Source of the DNA: Cristatella mucedo
Taxonomy: Eukaryota; Bryozoa; Phylactolaemata; Cristatellidae
Assembly (NCBI GenBank): GCA_009760855.2
Contig: WPIO01000001.1
Span: 23,480,001-23,544,000, forward strand
Length of the DNA stretch: 64,000 nt
Reading direction: 5' to 3'
This document shows positions 13,233-25,674 of this stretch, piece by piece (the stretch's first letter is position 1; each line of letters starts with the position of its first letter). Under the pieces are notes generated by a model, which searched no databases, was not told the DNA's origin, and worked only from the letters and a program-made list of their open reading frames with translations. The translations under genes were made by a program, and so were the position numbers.

Positions 13233-14442
13233 GAAAAATACAATTGCTAATGTGCAAGACTCGGAGCTGTCAAGTAAGCAATGCACCGATACTGCTAAAC
13301 AACAGTGCAGTTTCAATTATTTAAAAGTTACGAATTTTCCAAGTTTGCTAGAACTTGGCAACTTTTGCACTAACGTTAATGGTACTGAGACAGAGAGCTC
13401 ATCTGCACATCGATCTTGGCTTTATCATCTGAAACCAAGTTTCTGGTGGAGCTTCAAAGACTGCTTGGAGTGGAACGTCTTTTCGCAGTTTTTAGTTGGT
13501 TTCGAGAATGGGCTTGCTTCTTTCCAAGAAGTTATCATATTTTTAGAGCTGGTGCTCAAGATGAACCGCTCTGTAGGCAGCATTTAAGAATACAACTTGT
13601 CGCTTATCTCCAGGTTCTTCAAATGAGGCTTTGCAGTGTGCTGGGTCACGACTTCCAGAAGACACGCCTTCGGCACAGAAATGTGGAATCTTACAATATA
13701 ACCACGAGCTCTAGAGGAATCAACAATTCTTTCTGAACGGTTCTCGAGAATGCCTAATATTCGTGCCACGTGGTTTAAGTCTAATTATGTTTTTTTTTAA
13801 TTTTAGCTTGGGCTTACCTTTCGCTTCCAGCTAGAGGTAACGACTAGCTTCAGTCTTGCTTAACAACTTTCAGTGTCTGCTCCAAGGTCAATAGTAGGTG
13901 AATTAGCAATCGCGACGCCTGCCGATGGGGCTTTTAAAATGCAATAAATAACCTGTTCTCTTTCGTGGCTTGAGTGTTTCGAAACTCTTTTGTCAATCTG
14001 TTCCATCAGAGCTGGTGGTACTTCCAACTCAAGCAGGTGCACTTGCATTCCTTGAATAATGAGACCGTTCACTAATTGTCTTCGGTAGAACCAAGCTAGA
14101 GTTTGTTTGCAATCTTTTAACTACAAAGCTAAGTGAGCTCGCACGTTTGAGACTCATCTGTTTAGCGTTTACTAATTTTATCTCTTTGTACTCGACTAAG
14201 ATAAATGACATGCCCACTAAAAGGGCTTCATTGCAGACACTTATGACACACTTGAACACGAGTATCGGGCTTAGTATGGACCAATTTATGATTATAAATC
14301 TGCGAAACCAGCTTGCCCATTTAATGTGAAAGCGAAGACCTTGATTTGTGGAAGTCGCACTTTTTGTATTTCGATTTAAAGTACAAATTTCGTCACTCAA
14401 ATCACCATCCAGAGCAGAATGCTATAATTCCAGCTGTACAGC
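13233..14442. other. Unexplained AT-rich stretch with several open frames
   Basis: Frames of 157 and 106 codons on + (13114-13736) and of 123 and 70 codons on - (13860-14400) overlap here. None has a family I recognise, and splice sites do not join them convincingly. The stretch may be an unknown repeat or a decayed gene. Confidence 0.3.
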
Positions 14443-14448
14443 TTTATT
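14443..14448 (-). terminator. Candidate polyadenylation signal for LSM7
   Basis: AATAAA on the - strand (tttatt on +), about 800 bp downstream of the LSM7 stop codon. It is the nearest canonical hexamer I found. A variant ATTAAA lies closer, at 14507-14512. Confidence 0.4.
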
Positions 14449-15251
14449 GCCATTCCGGCTCATGATGTTACTGGCACCCGAAACCGGACAGGTTTATCAC
14501 ATATGCTTTAATTTTTAGGTCAAAATGTTGCTGCCCCAGGATTAGGCCACACATCCGGAGGCTAACCAGTCGACAATGCACACAAATTGACTAAGCAGAC
14601 TAGGAGCTGCTATTGCCTGGTGCAACATCAACTACTTCTAGGTATCATGTATAGTGCAACTTGCTAAAGACTACATGCATTCGCTAATATACCAATACTT
14701 AACTGATTGTCGACTTCACTACCATTTCGGCTCATTATAATGGCCTTAGCTAAACTGAACCGAAACTAATTTGTGTCGCTATTATATATACAAATTCTTA
14801 TCTATATAAATTCTATCTCTATGAGCACCTACAAACCATCTGTGAATACACTCATAAACTTCTCTTGTAGAATGTAAGCATTATGTGTTAGCACTCTGAG
14901 CTAACACAGGGGAACACACGTGTCCCCACAACGCACAGCTGTAACGGCTAATTTTACTGCGACACGGCAAATTCAGTTCAGCATGACCTTCATTTGAAGG
15001 CTATCAAAAAAGCACCAGCTAACAAAGATTGCTTCAGCTGCAAGCAAGAAATGTACTGAATCCGAATGTACACAAACCTCGTGTACAGAATGGCAAAGGC
15101 ATGGTTATAAACTCAGTAGCAATCGAGGTGTTGGAGGTGCAGTATACACCTCGCTGTCTGGGAAAAAGAGCTCCAGGGATGAGGTCTTGCGAGTGCAGCA
15201 GTGAGGCAAAACTAAGAAGTCTGTTCAAGGGGCAATGGCCTTGAATCTCTC

Positions 15252-15397
15252 TCAATCAGCTTGCTGCTGCACCATAAAAGGGTTCGCGATTGGCTCGACA
15301 CCTTCTGCAGGACAAATTAGTACTACTGAGGTGCCACGGCACACGACGAGTCCTAGTTGGCGCTCATCTTCGGTTAACTTGAACGGGTCATCGGGAT
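15252..15397 (-). CDS. LSM7: LSM7 exon 4 with stop codon
   Basis: Encodes DPDDPFKLTEDERQLGLVV, then CRGTSVVLICP and a tail ending NPFMVQQQAD, stop TGA at 15252-15254. The acceptor (CATTGTAG) is short but the phase fits exon 3. It contains the complete Sm2 motif. Confidence 0.97.
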
Positions 15398-18300
15398 CTA
15401 CAATGGACAACTATCAATGTAACAGCTCATCCAAAACCAAAATCAGCTTCATAGAGCTGCCTCTGCAAATTCATTTTTCACCAAAATAACTTCAAAACAT
15501 TTCTAGCCACATCAACAAAAAAGAAAAAAGCACACATCGCACAGAATGTACATAGTTGCAGAACTAGGAAGAAAGCAGTTAAATTAAACGATGAAAGGGG
15601 AAACGGAAAAGCAAAGTAAGAGAGGAACCTGATAAGAAACTAGCTGCACTGAAAACATGTCTGCAAGGTTCCAAATATGGCGATGGCCAAAAGTGGTGCT
15701 TGCAGACAGGTTCATATACAGTTCTAACATGTTTACACAAATGTGCCAAGGGGCTTGTAAATTGCAGCTGATCGACTAATCATTGACATAGCAAAATTAA
15801 TGGTGGCAAACTTAAAATAGGGCCAAAGAAGAACATAATATTGCTTACAAGAAACACGAAGTACATGTATTCAGTAATTTCTTTATAAAATTAATAAATA
15901 AATCCTAGCTGATTTAACGGCTTTTTGTATAGCGACAGAAGAGCCTTGACGGCTATCACCACCGCTTGCAGCAGCGATAAAGGATCGCCCACCACAGGAT
16001 TCGAACCCACGACCTCGGGGCCGAGATGGCGAAAAGCAACCACCTTACCTAGTGAGCCATTATGTAAGCTTATGATTATATATACAGTAAGCACAGGGGC
16101 TTGACTAGTTAAGCTTGCCCATTAGTGCAAATCGCTTTCCAACATTCCTATGCAAATCATCAACGAACTCACCCCACTGTCAGCAATTTAACAGTTCGCA
16201 TCTTTTCCTACTGCAAGCTCCATTATTATTAGCTCTTGCATTTTTTGTATCAAGTGCCCAGAGAGCAGCATGTTTCTCTAAACGTAAGCCTTTTGCACTG
16301 TGCCCAGGCAGCATGAGGTTTGCAAATGCAATCCGGCAGCTTTGTTCGGGCTTAATACAGGGGTTGCTACATACAATATGGACCCGGCTGACATGCCGAA
16401 AAGTCACTAATAAAAGCGACTCGGCCGCAAGGAATCAACTTCTAAAGCAACCGATGCGTGCTAGTAATCGTGGTCGGACTATGTTACATGCAATCCATAC
16501 GGCTCGAGATTTTTTGGTACCCACACTTGTGCGAGAGATGAGTTATTTTTGCACTTTCAGACCACACTGCCTGTGTGGACTCTCATATGGGGCTCTCCTG
16601 CCATTGGAAAGACAAAGGCACTAAACAGTTAAAATCAAATAGTCAATTCGTAGCCTACCACAAGACGTGCAAGAGCAACGTAAGGTGGCACAGAGGCTGG
16701 ATACTACGAGGGGGCCCTCAGGTTCAACACGAAGTATTTTTTGTTATATTTTGTATATATCGTTAGCACGGACATACTACCAGGCTCTGACCGGCCAGGT
16801 GAGACGACAAAAGCTATGAGCACATGCTGATCCTGGATAAAGTCGGTCAAAGGAGAGCCCCACTTCGAGCTCTCTCCAAGTCCTTGGAAGAGGATGCCGA
16901 CAAACGAAGCTAGAACTGTCATTATCGTTAGTAGGAAGCACTCGGAAGATGCCATTTATCGTAGAGTAAGCAAATGCACGATGTTAATCAACGAGCAACA
17001 ACAAAAAATGCAGATCTACAATAAGCAAGTAAACATGTCCACTTCAAGGCTGATGACTGGAGCTGTAATCTATGGACAAACGAAAGGAAATTCTTGATCC
17101 ACGGAGATGGAAACACAGAGACTCTGTCAGCGGTAGAAAAGGCAAAGACAATCACCCCGACTGCCTAAAATCTAGCATCAAGTGCTCACAGTGCTCACTG
17201 CATCACGATGCTCCAGTATGGTGGCGTGAGTTTTTGTTGGGCCGTGTTTTTCGGCTTCCGGCATCGTTACAGTTCAATGAATTAACGAGATTATGAGTAA
17301 CACAATTATTAATACACATCGTCCAAAGTAATTCTTTGCAGGCTCAGGTGTCCGAGCCCTTTGTTGGCTAAGCCAATCTCCTATTCTCAACTCTATTGAG
17401 CATCGGAGGGATACGTGTTCAATTAGAGCAAAGAACTGCATCTCGTCTCCAAAGCAGCTTTATTGGTCGGCGTAAGTGGGTGTAGGACTGTATAGGTTCG
17501 GATAGGTGCCAAAAGCCGACCTAGTCAATGTCCTGGCAAATAAAGAAATTTATAAAGAATGAGGAGGGTGGTTCGACCTCATACTGATGTAAGTATCTAC
17601 TTGGGCATGTATAACTTTGGTTCTCAAATAGTGTAACACCACAGGTACATGTTTTCAGTGCTGATAGACGAAAAATTTAGTCAATCAGCTGCCAGGATAG
17701 CAGCTTGATGAAGGTATCAGTCAGCCCTCCCTAACGCTTTTGCATTTGAGTATTAGTGAACAGCAGAACAGAAAGTTCAACTCGGAGTAAAAGAGAGCGA
17801 CATACTTCGGCAGATTGTGCAGGGAACATATATACCACACTGATAATGTTAACAACAAAAATAATACAACAACACTTCTATGGCACCCTAAGAGAACAAA
17901 TCTTTCTCTTAGGCACTGCCGAATTTATGTCACCGGAGGATAAATAATGCACGACTTTTTACTTAAGGGTAAACTATATGGAATCAGCTAGCCTAATCTT
18001 CGCACATATTTTCAGCATTACAATTGTGCTAAACAGTAGAGGAGCTACCACAAAGACTAAGGCCAAAAATCTGTAAGTAGGCAATGAACCTACTGTGCCA
18101 TCATGCATACAGTACAACTCAAGCAAATCGTTGTAAAGGAAAAGAGACAGCAAATCAAATCCAACTGGTCTTACCTCGCAGGAATTCTGTAGTACCATCA
18201 AGCACTAAGTTAAGTAAAGGATCAAAGCCCTTTAAGATGCCACTGGCTGTAAAAGAAAATCATAACGTGCACTAGGAGGGACTACTAATGCACTCTACAA

Positions 18301-21227
18301 CTAGAGAATGTGGAAGGCACATACTAGCACTCCTGTGAGCAAACACAAAACCTCAGTATGATGTATACTGGATTGCAAAAAAAAAGCAGCCCACTAGCTC
18401 AATATAGAGGAGGGAATGTGTTTTGTTGGCACTCACAACCAGTAATTAGTCGTACGTTAGGTAAACTACACTGAACTTTGCTCATGAAGCTCACAAGGCT
18501 AAAATAAAAAGCATTAACGTCTACTGCCTTCGTGGGGGCTTTATCAAGTGTATTATTATTTTATTATCATTATAGACAATATAAAAAAGCCTGTAGTCCT
18601 CTAGGCAAGGATGCTGATAAACAAACCAAGGGTCATGAACGTAACAATAATAATAATACACTTGATATAGCACCCTCAGAGAACTCAAATCTCTTTATAG
18701 GCACTTCACATCTGCTGCAAAGGAAGCACGATCGAATGGTTAGTGATGGTATGCTCAAAAAACGACAACAATGACATGGTTAGGGTGACATGCACAGGGT
18801 CAGCATGCAAGTATGGTCAGTGGCAGCATTCACAGTATGTCAGCACACATAAGCACATAAATAATGAATCACAGGGACCCACTAAACACAACAAATTAGC
18901 GTGGAAAGAGCCAAAATGAAAGATCACTAATGCAGAACCGACGGATAAATGTTCCTACAATGTACCTAGGCATCAACGATAACAACAATCAGCTGTGACA
19001 TAATAGTGCCATCTTATAAATCGCAGATGAACTCCCTTATTCTCATATCCAAACAACTGAATACCTTTCACATGTGCGGCTCCCAGCGACCGACCTACTT
19101 ATATAACTTCCACTGGTGATCTTTCGACTTAACAGCTACAGCAATTGCCCTTAAAACATAGGTGGTAAAAAAGTGTGGTGAAAAATCTGAAGTAGACCAA
19201 TTGCTCCCAGCAGAATCAAGCCAGCAATTAAGTGATTGCTTACTTGGCGGTCTCCTCTAGGTGGTTGTCTTTTTGAAGGCAGTCACGATACAGAGGCGGG
19301 TATTTACAGCAACTCGTGCAAACTATAGCAGTGACATTTTTCAGGTCACATAGGCTAGTGGCACCCATTTGAAAGACAACTGCATTCAGACTTTTAGAAA
19401 AACTCATCAAAATAAAAAACTAGACTCGGCGAGTCACTTAATGTGGAAATGTGTCCAAGCAGCACCTTTCACACAAAATTGAAGCTAAACATGCAGTCTG
19501 TGAATAATGTATCTAGTCGTTTGCAAACGTATGCAATGTATCTATCTATCTAACTTATGCAATCAACCCCTCTGACATGCAGTGGCCAGTAGATGCTCAT
19601 TTTTCCTTTACAGAATATGGTAAGTGCAAAGAAAGCAATCAAATCCTCTAAGGGCATAGGGCTAATATATATGTGTTTGTATTATATTATATAGCTGGAC
19701 AGAAGTTAGATTTTGTCCTGACTGATCATGACAAGGTTTTGCAAATGTGCCATACATGCAACAACATCCAAGTTGTGTGCCTACGTGGCTTTAATAGGAT
19801 CCTTTAAATGGCCGAACCTATTTACGAGCACACTTTTAGCATCCGCCACCTACCGCTAGAATCCGAGGCCTTTAGGGCAAGTGGATTTAACTGGGTTTGA
19901 TCTAGTCGAGGGTGCCAATAAATCGGCTTAGCACAACAAGAATGGCTACTAATACGTAGAACAGACAAAAAGTCCGACCGATGAATAATACTAAGTTTGA
20001 CAAAGGGCTCCAGACTTCAGTGAATTCAGATATCGACAACAAGCACAATGTTCTACTAGTGTAGTCGCAAAGCCGCCTGAACAAGAGGTTATCTGAGTCA
20101 GGCAATGCAGCCGCAGAGCCAGTCATAATTATAATGAGCTAAACACTCCAAACCGATGCCACTGTGCTAGAAAGAATATGTCATGTCGCCATCGGCTGAC
20201 CTACAATATTTACAGACAAAGGCCCAATCTAAAAAGGTCCAAGCGTAATTACTCAGGTACTGATACAAATCAGCAACATGGGAACAATGCAAACGACAGA
20301 AAAAAGTACGGAGTACCTCACATCTGAGCAACGAATTTATACGGTACGACAGCACGGCTTACCTTCCCTACCACCGCTGAACTTGACCCGTATCGGCTTC
20401 TCCAAGTACTTGGAAAGATCTAAAATTGTTTCCTTTTTCTTTTTGTCTGGGCCACCCTTGTCTTGCGTCTGCTGCTGGGGCTAAAAGAAATAATTAGTTA
20501 TTACTACATTCATGATACCGGGCATTTCCAAGAGACTCTATGAAATCACTTGTATTAGTGGCATTCACCCGGATAGATGGAAGAATACAAACTCTGGTAT
20601 ACCTTCCTAACATATCCTGGTGGTTTCAATGCACTATCATAGCTCTCCGTCTCTATTACTACCAGACGCCAGCTTACTCAGCAACCTTACACATTACCGT
20701 TCTACTGCTGAAGTGCTGCCCAACACGTCGGAGCGGCTGGATGCTATCAATTTGTCACCCTAATCACATGCAAAAACACCATGCGTATCGCATGCCGGTA
20801 ACGGCTAGCAGTATGCGACTTCGCTGGGTTCTAGAATAACGTTCACCTCCGTTACGTTGGTTCTGAACAGCGGCTCCCAGACACAAGCCGGTATTGCCTC
20901 GAGCTCTTTCTCTATTCTGCCATTGTAAGACGTACATACCACACGGGTCTGTTAGGGTGTGGCGTCACAAATCATATTCAGTAAGTATATCTGACTGGAA
21001 CGGCAAGAGCATGGGCTATCACGCCAAACCCAAGGTCCTGTTACATTAAGCCTGCGAATCTGATTGCTAATACCGCTGCCAGCACGCAGCTCGGCTGCAG
21101 AACAAGCTAACCATCTACTATAGATAGCCATGCCACCTAGAGAAAAATGTAATGACGCCTCCATTCGGTGGCTGGGCAAAGCATGCGCACAGACTAACAA
21201 TGCGCCGCCAAATCTTACCGCGGCCAT
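15252..21227 (-). CDS. LSM7: U6 snRNA-associated Sm-like protein LSm7, four coding exons
   Basis: The CDS joins 21227-21219, 20480-20363, 18246-18175 and 15397-15252 on the - strand, giving 114 residues (human LSM7 is about 103). All junctions are GT-AG with matching phases (0, 1, 1). LSm7 is a subunit of the heteroheptameric LSm1-7 ring (cytoplasmic mRNA decapping and decay) and the LSm2-8 ring (U6 snRNA binding and splicing). The Sm1 motif spans exons 2 and 3: ILDLSKYLEKPIRVKF, GGREASGILKGFDPLLNLVL. The Sm2 motif is in exon 4: LGLVVCRGTSVVLI, with the conserved RG. The N-terminus has a lysine run before Sm1, as in animal LSM7. No disruption is seen, so the gene is probably functional. Confidence 0.96.
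15893..16062 (-). mobile_element. SINE family 1 in LSM7 intron 3
   Basis: The - strand has the head AATGGCTCACTAGGTAAGG, box B GGGTTCGAATCCTG, and body GGTGGTGATAGCCGTCAAGG, ending with AAATCAGCTAGGATTTATTT. It lies in the same orientation as LSM7. Confidence 0.85.
18175..18246 (-). CDS. LSM7: LSM7 exon 3
   Basis: A 72-base exon: acceptor TTTTCTTTTACAG, donor CTGCGAG|GTAAGA. It encodes A-SGILKGFDPLLNLVLDG-TTEFLR, the second half of Sm1, nearly identical to the vertebrate protein. The intron on its 5' side carries LINE A fragments. Confidence 0.97.
18536..18572 (+). mobile_element. LINE A terminal tail fragment, + strand
   Basis: The segment ggggctttatcaagtgtatt followed by ATT repeats equals the last bases of LINE A (compare 40030-40060). 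It lies about 70 bp from an oppositely oriented LINE A end, in LSM7 intron 2. Confidence 0.6.
18644..18892 (-). mobile_element. LINE family A, 3' UTR fragment in LSM7 intron 2 (A4)
   Basis: Starts with AATAATAATACACTTGATAT, then ctcagagaactcaaatctc, then the 3' UTR in reverse (cacagggtcagcatgcaag) to cagggacccacta. It is the same sequence as 24080-24330, reversed. Confidence 0.9.
20363..20480 (-). CDS. LSM7: LSM7 exon 2
   Basis: The acceptor is TTTCTTTTAG and the donor GGGAAG|GTAAGC. It encodes PQQQTQDKGG, the lysine run DKKKKE, then TILDLSKYLEKPIRVKF and SGGRE. Family members share the ILDLSKY and IRVKF blocks. It ends after one codon base. Confidence 0.96.
21219..21227 (-). CDS. LSM7: LSM7 exon 1 coding part, 9 bases
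   Basis: ATGGCCGCG (Met-Ala-Ala) is followed at once by the donor GTAAGA. Phase 0 matches exon 2, which begins CCC CAG CAG. The upstream sequence is CpG-containing (CTCGCGCGAAT), consistent with a short 5' leader. The start is chosen because it is the only ATG joined to a donor in frame with exon 2 in the 740 bp upstream. Confidence 0.85.
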
Positions 21228-21609
21228 TTCGAAGTGTTGATGTGCAGCGACTGGCGTTTCTCGCGCGAATCCTAAATAACTTACTGTTTGATACGGACAA
21301 ATGCAACAGAAATTTAAGTAAGAGTTTGATTTAAAAATCTTATAAATCCGATAGGCATAAGATACAGTTTACTCGACAAGATCGCCGAGTACCAAACAAC
21401 TCTGGGAAATCGATACGACACTAAGGTCACTGACCTCAAGAACTGAAGCGAGCGGTGCGGGGGGGGGGGGTAATCCTACATGCGATTCGAGCTTTTGCCA
21501 TTCGGGTCGAGAAGAGCGAGCTCCTTACACATAAGATGTGACTCGGGGTTACACATTCTGGTTATTATGGTCACAGAATCCCAAGGAATTGGAAACCTAA
21601 CCGTGGCGC

Positions 21610-21850
21610 TACGCCCCACCCTTAAGATTGGCCGACAGGTCGTGTCCCGCGGTTGGACGATCCTGTATTTCCCATTGCAAGCGATGGCGATAGCCGTTAA
21701 CGCTCTTCTGTCGCTATAGAATTAGACCCTAGATCATATCACATGGATGAGATGCGAGCTCTTCACGACGCAGGCCATGGGCTTAAGTCCTGGTTTGGGC
21801 AACCCTTTAGCGGCCACTGTAAGCGGTGGTGACACCCGAAAAGAATCTTC
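21610..21850 (+). mobile_element. Degenerate SINE family 1 remnants
   Basis: At 21640-21722 cgatggcgatagccgttaacgctcttctgtcgctata matches the SINE 1 body, preceded by a decayed head. A second remnant at 21741-21850 has a head-like ctcttcacgacgcagg and a body-like gtaagcggtggtgac. Both are weak copies upstream of LSM7. Confidence 0.5.
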
Positions 21851-22435
21851 TTCCCACGTGAGGCTATTCAGGGCAAGCATCCGAGTCAAGCTGAAACATA
21901 TGAAATTTGGCAGTGAGAAAGGGCTTATAACATTGATAGCCAAATTTTAAAGGACTAAAGGCAGTTCGTATTCATTTTGAAACTATGCATCCATGGGAGT
22001 GATCTAAAGTACCAATAACTAGCTTTTAAACGATCAAGAGCACGAAAAATCACAAGGAAGTTTTGCAATTCAAGGACTTTGGACTCCACATGGTTGATAG
22101 CCTCACTTGTCTGCGTAATAGAGTCTTGCACCCACTCATTACTTGCCTGAGTACCGACATTCAGGTGCATCGCAAGAGAACTTTGAAATTTGAGACAAAA
22201 TCCATACAATGCCAATTTTAGCCGCACTGCTAAACTTGCTCAATGGCCGAGGCAGTCTTTTGGGTGAAAGGCCAATATCCCTAACGAAAAAGATTGAAGA
22301 TTGAAGACCTACCCACTAAGTCCATTGCACCCAACTTCTACATCAATCACGACTGGAAAGACTGCAAAGCACAACCACACGACTAAAAAAGCCCATTCCA
22401 CCCCACTTTCGCCAAATAATACTGAAGGTCTAATC

Positions 22436-22640
<205 letters not shown>

Positions 22641-22679
22641 CTCTCGTTCCTGGTGGCATCAGCAAAACTTGTGCGGTAG

Positions 22680-23734
22680 GAACCTTATTACAACACTACA
22701 ACTGAAAGTTGCCCCTCCCAAGTCCTTTATGGTTAAGCTATGCCAAATGTATAGTAGACTTGAAATTACACTCCTACCCGTACATATAATTTTTTTAGAG
22801 TCCTATCCGATAAACCGTGTTGCATCATTTGTATCTCAGCCATTCCAACGTCGCGCTCCTATACTAGGAATACAATGTTTTGTTCCGGCGTTTTTAAGGT
22901 GCCCATGCTCTTTATTCTAGCCAATGAGGGCATACAACCTCATCAGCAAATATCTTAAAAACTACTGCTTGCCTATACCATATAAGCTTTAGTACAATTT
23001 GTTAGTCTTAAAATACAATACATGAAGTGGTTTGCTATTTCAGTAAAGTATTCGGTAAGGGGTTCTGGGCTCGTGGAAGGAGATGGAGCTCAAGGGACAC
23101 TAGACAGGTCTACGTGGCTTCTAGGAGGGGCTGGCATCGGCGGGCCAAGGCCCAGTGAACGCTACCACGTTGAAATTGATAACAGTGATGATAATTACAA
23201 CATAGGATTTGTATGAAAATTTTGATTGAACTACATCTTTTTTCCGAGGCACTTCACTTTGGAACGAGGGCATTTCAATTGGTTTCCAGCAAACCTGGCA
23301 GCAGAAAAAAGACAAAATGTTCGATAGGCTCTGGGGAAAAGTGGTCTCGGCTTCTTTTTAATTGTCACCAAGTCACTTGAGACTATGCTAGCTATGACTC
23401 TTTGCTCGAGCGGCAGATTGCCCGAGCGCTCCCCTCAGTTTATCATTCGTCAAGTCGACGTATTTTAACAACTTGAGTGTTGAGTTTGCTGTCGTTCATT
23501 GAGAGAATCACTTGAGAGAATTACAGAGAATCACAATTTTTGAATTCCATCTGAATCTTTGTTTGAATCGGTTGCTATCGGGTTCCCACCAACGACCACC
23601 CCTTCTCTGCTGAGATTTACCAGAAACCCTTTTTGCAGTCTTGCTATGCTTGTTGTAAACCTTTCGGACCTCATCAAAATATTAATGCTCAACAATGTTC
23701 ATGTTGATTACCCTATTAACAATTAGATAACTCT
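22680..23734. other. No supported gene
   Basis: AT-rich sequence with only short frames. No repeat family was recognised before the LINE A copy that begins near 23735. Confidence 0.35.
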
Positions 23735-24333
23735 TTTCTTGACACAATGCAACTTATGGCTTGGCATGACCTGCACTGGCTACCAGTGAATACCAGTGAA
23801 GCAACGGATTAACTTCAAGGTTTTATCGCTCACTTTTATGTCCCTTCATTCTTTGGCTCCAGCCTATCTCTCAGATCTACTCCCCCACTAGGCCAAGCAT
23901 CGTACCACCCACTTTTCGGAGTCTAACAGTTTACCACTACCTCGTACAAACCTCAAATCCTTTGGAAACCGTGCATTCAGTTCGCATGCTCCCAAAGCGT
24001 GGAACTCACTCCCGACTTGCGTCAGAACATCCTCTGACTTGACCACATTTAAAATGAACTTAAAAACACACCTATTTAGAACAGCATTTAGTGGGTCCCT
24101 GTGATTCGTCCTTCATGTGCTTATGCGTGCTGACACTGTGCATGCTGCCACTAATCACATTTGCATGCTGACCCTGTGCATGTCACCCCTAACCATTTTA
24201 TTTATGCTGTTTATCGAGCATGATATTACTCACCATTCAATCGCGTTTCCCTTTGCAGCAATTTTAAAGCGCCTAAAAAGAGATTGATTTCTCTGAGGGC
24301 GCTATATCAAGTGCATTATTATTATTGTTATTC
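23735..24333 (+). mobile_element. LINE family A, 3' fragment (A5)
   Basis: Starts at a degraded DLHWLPVKQRI-type coding segment. It continues through SFGNRAFSSHAPKAWNSL-like sequence and the full 3' untranslated region. It ends gcgcctaaaaagagattgat, gagggcgctatatcaagtgc and ATT repeats. Confidence 0.85.
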
Positions 24334-24886
24334 TCCAAAACGTCTGTCGGCTATTAATAATGGTGACCATACTACGGATCTCATATTCGCAAAGGACTTA
24401 AAAAAACCGTGTTGCGTCAACGTTTGTGAACGTTTGCCCGATCTCCTTAGCTATTAATTTGCCTTATCGTAGGAATGTCAACGTCGAGCTTTTCTAGCGA
24501 TGTTCGTAATTCTTCAAATTACTATGACAAGTATTGTATAGCGTGCGCGATGTTTCTAATGTCTCCAGCGCTATTTACAATGCTGAAAAATAATAAAATC
24601 TGTGTATAACTACGAGTTACACATGAGGTATCTGGACTATGCAGCAATTCACTGCCTAACATAAGCATATTTACCTCCTATGCTGGAAGTGGGCGTTGAA
24701 AGGAGTTATTTCGTTAGATTTGCAATGTCATGAAGTCAGCACTTCACGAAGGGAAACCATTGCCTCGCTCTTGAGCTATGCGTTTAATTGACTTAAATAT
24801 GTCTTATCATTGTCATTGTAAGGAGAGCAAAGCTGGTTGTGGCAAACCGTGATTGCGTGCGGTGGTAGAACCAGGGGGTAGGAGGC

Positions 24887-25070
24887 CGGCCGTGATAGCT
24901 CATAAGGTAAGGTGCTCGCTCTTCACGACTGAAGTCGTGGACTAAAAGCCTGCAGTTGTGCGATCCTTTTATTGTCAACTACAAGCGACGGCTATCGCCG
25001 GGATAGCCGTTAAAGGCTCTTCCGCCGCTATACAAATGAGGCTGCTAAATCAGCTAGTTGCAATTTATTA
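24887..25070 (+). mobile_element. SINE family 1
   Basis: Full-length but diverged: head ggccgtgatagctcataagg, decayed box B, body gggatagccgttaaaggctc, ending gctgctaaatcagctag. Flanked by AT-rich DNA. Confidence 0.8.
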
Positions 25071-25674
25071 TTCGCTCCCCTAAAGCAGGGCCGAACGCTA
25101 TTCCTTCCCCCAACCAACACCAACAACGAAATTATTTCTTAATTCTACTCGATTAGCAACGGCCAAGTTGGTGTCAAATAAACACTAAGATTTAGTGCTA
25201 CAATTTTTCATTGATTGCGGTTCTAGCCGCGCCTACGGGAAAATCTTGTGGGTCTTACCCCCAATACAAAAGTTATTCAGGTCTTGCCCCAGTTGAAAAT
25301 CCTGGCTTCGCCACTGTGGGTGAAGAAGTAAACGTTCACCTTTTCTAATTTATGTATCTCATTTTTTCCGCTGACGTACATGAAATGTGATTTGTTTCAC
25401 AATTAGATTACTGACTGCAAGTTTATATCCATGCTTTAACACATAAAAGCTCACAAAAGCAGTCTGAAATAAAGTGCTTCCGTAAAAACAGTCTTTAGAG
25501 TGCCCGTGCAAGCAGTTAGCTCCAACTCCCCGCTGAACGCCCATTAAGCAGTCTTAGATAAGGTCACTGATAGGCTCCGTTTTGCTGTAAATATGGGTCT
25601 TTTAATTGTGTGATGTCTTTTTCTGTTAATATTTTCGCTTCTAACTCATCCAAAGAAGACAAAGAGCCAACTGT

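Noticed and set aside
16115-16624. 169-codon + strand frame in LSM7 intron 3
   Set aside because: No recognisable domain, no splice context, and it is antisense within an intron.
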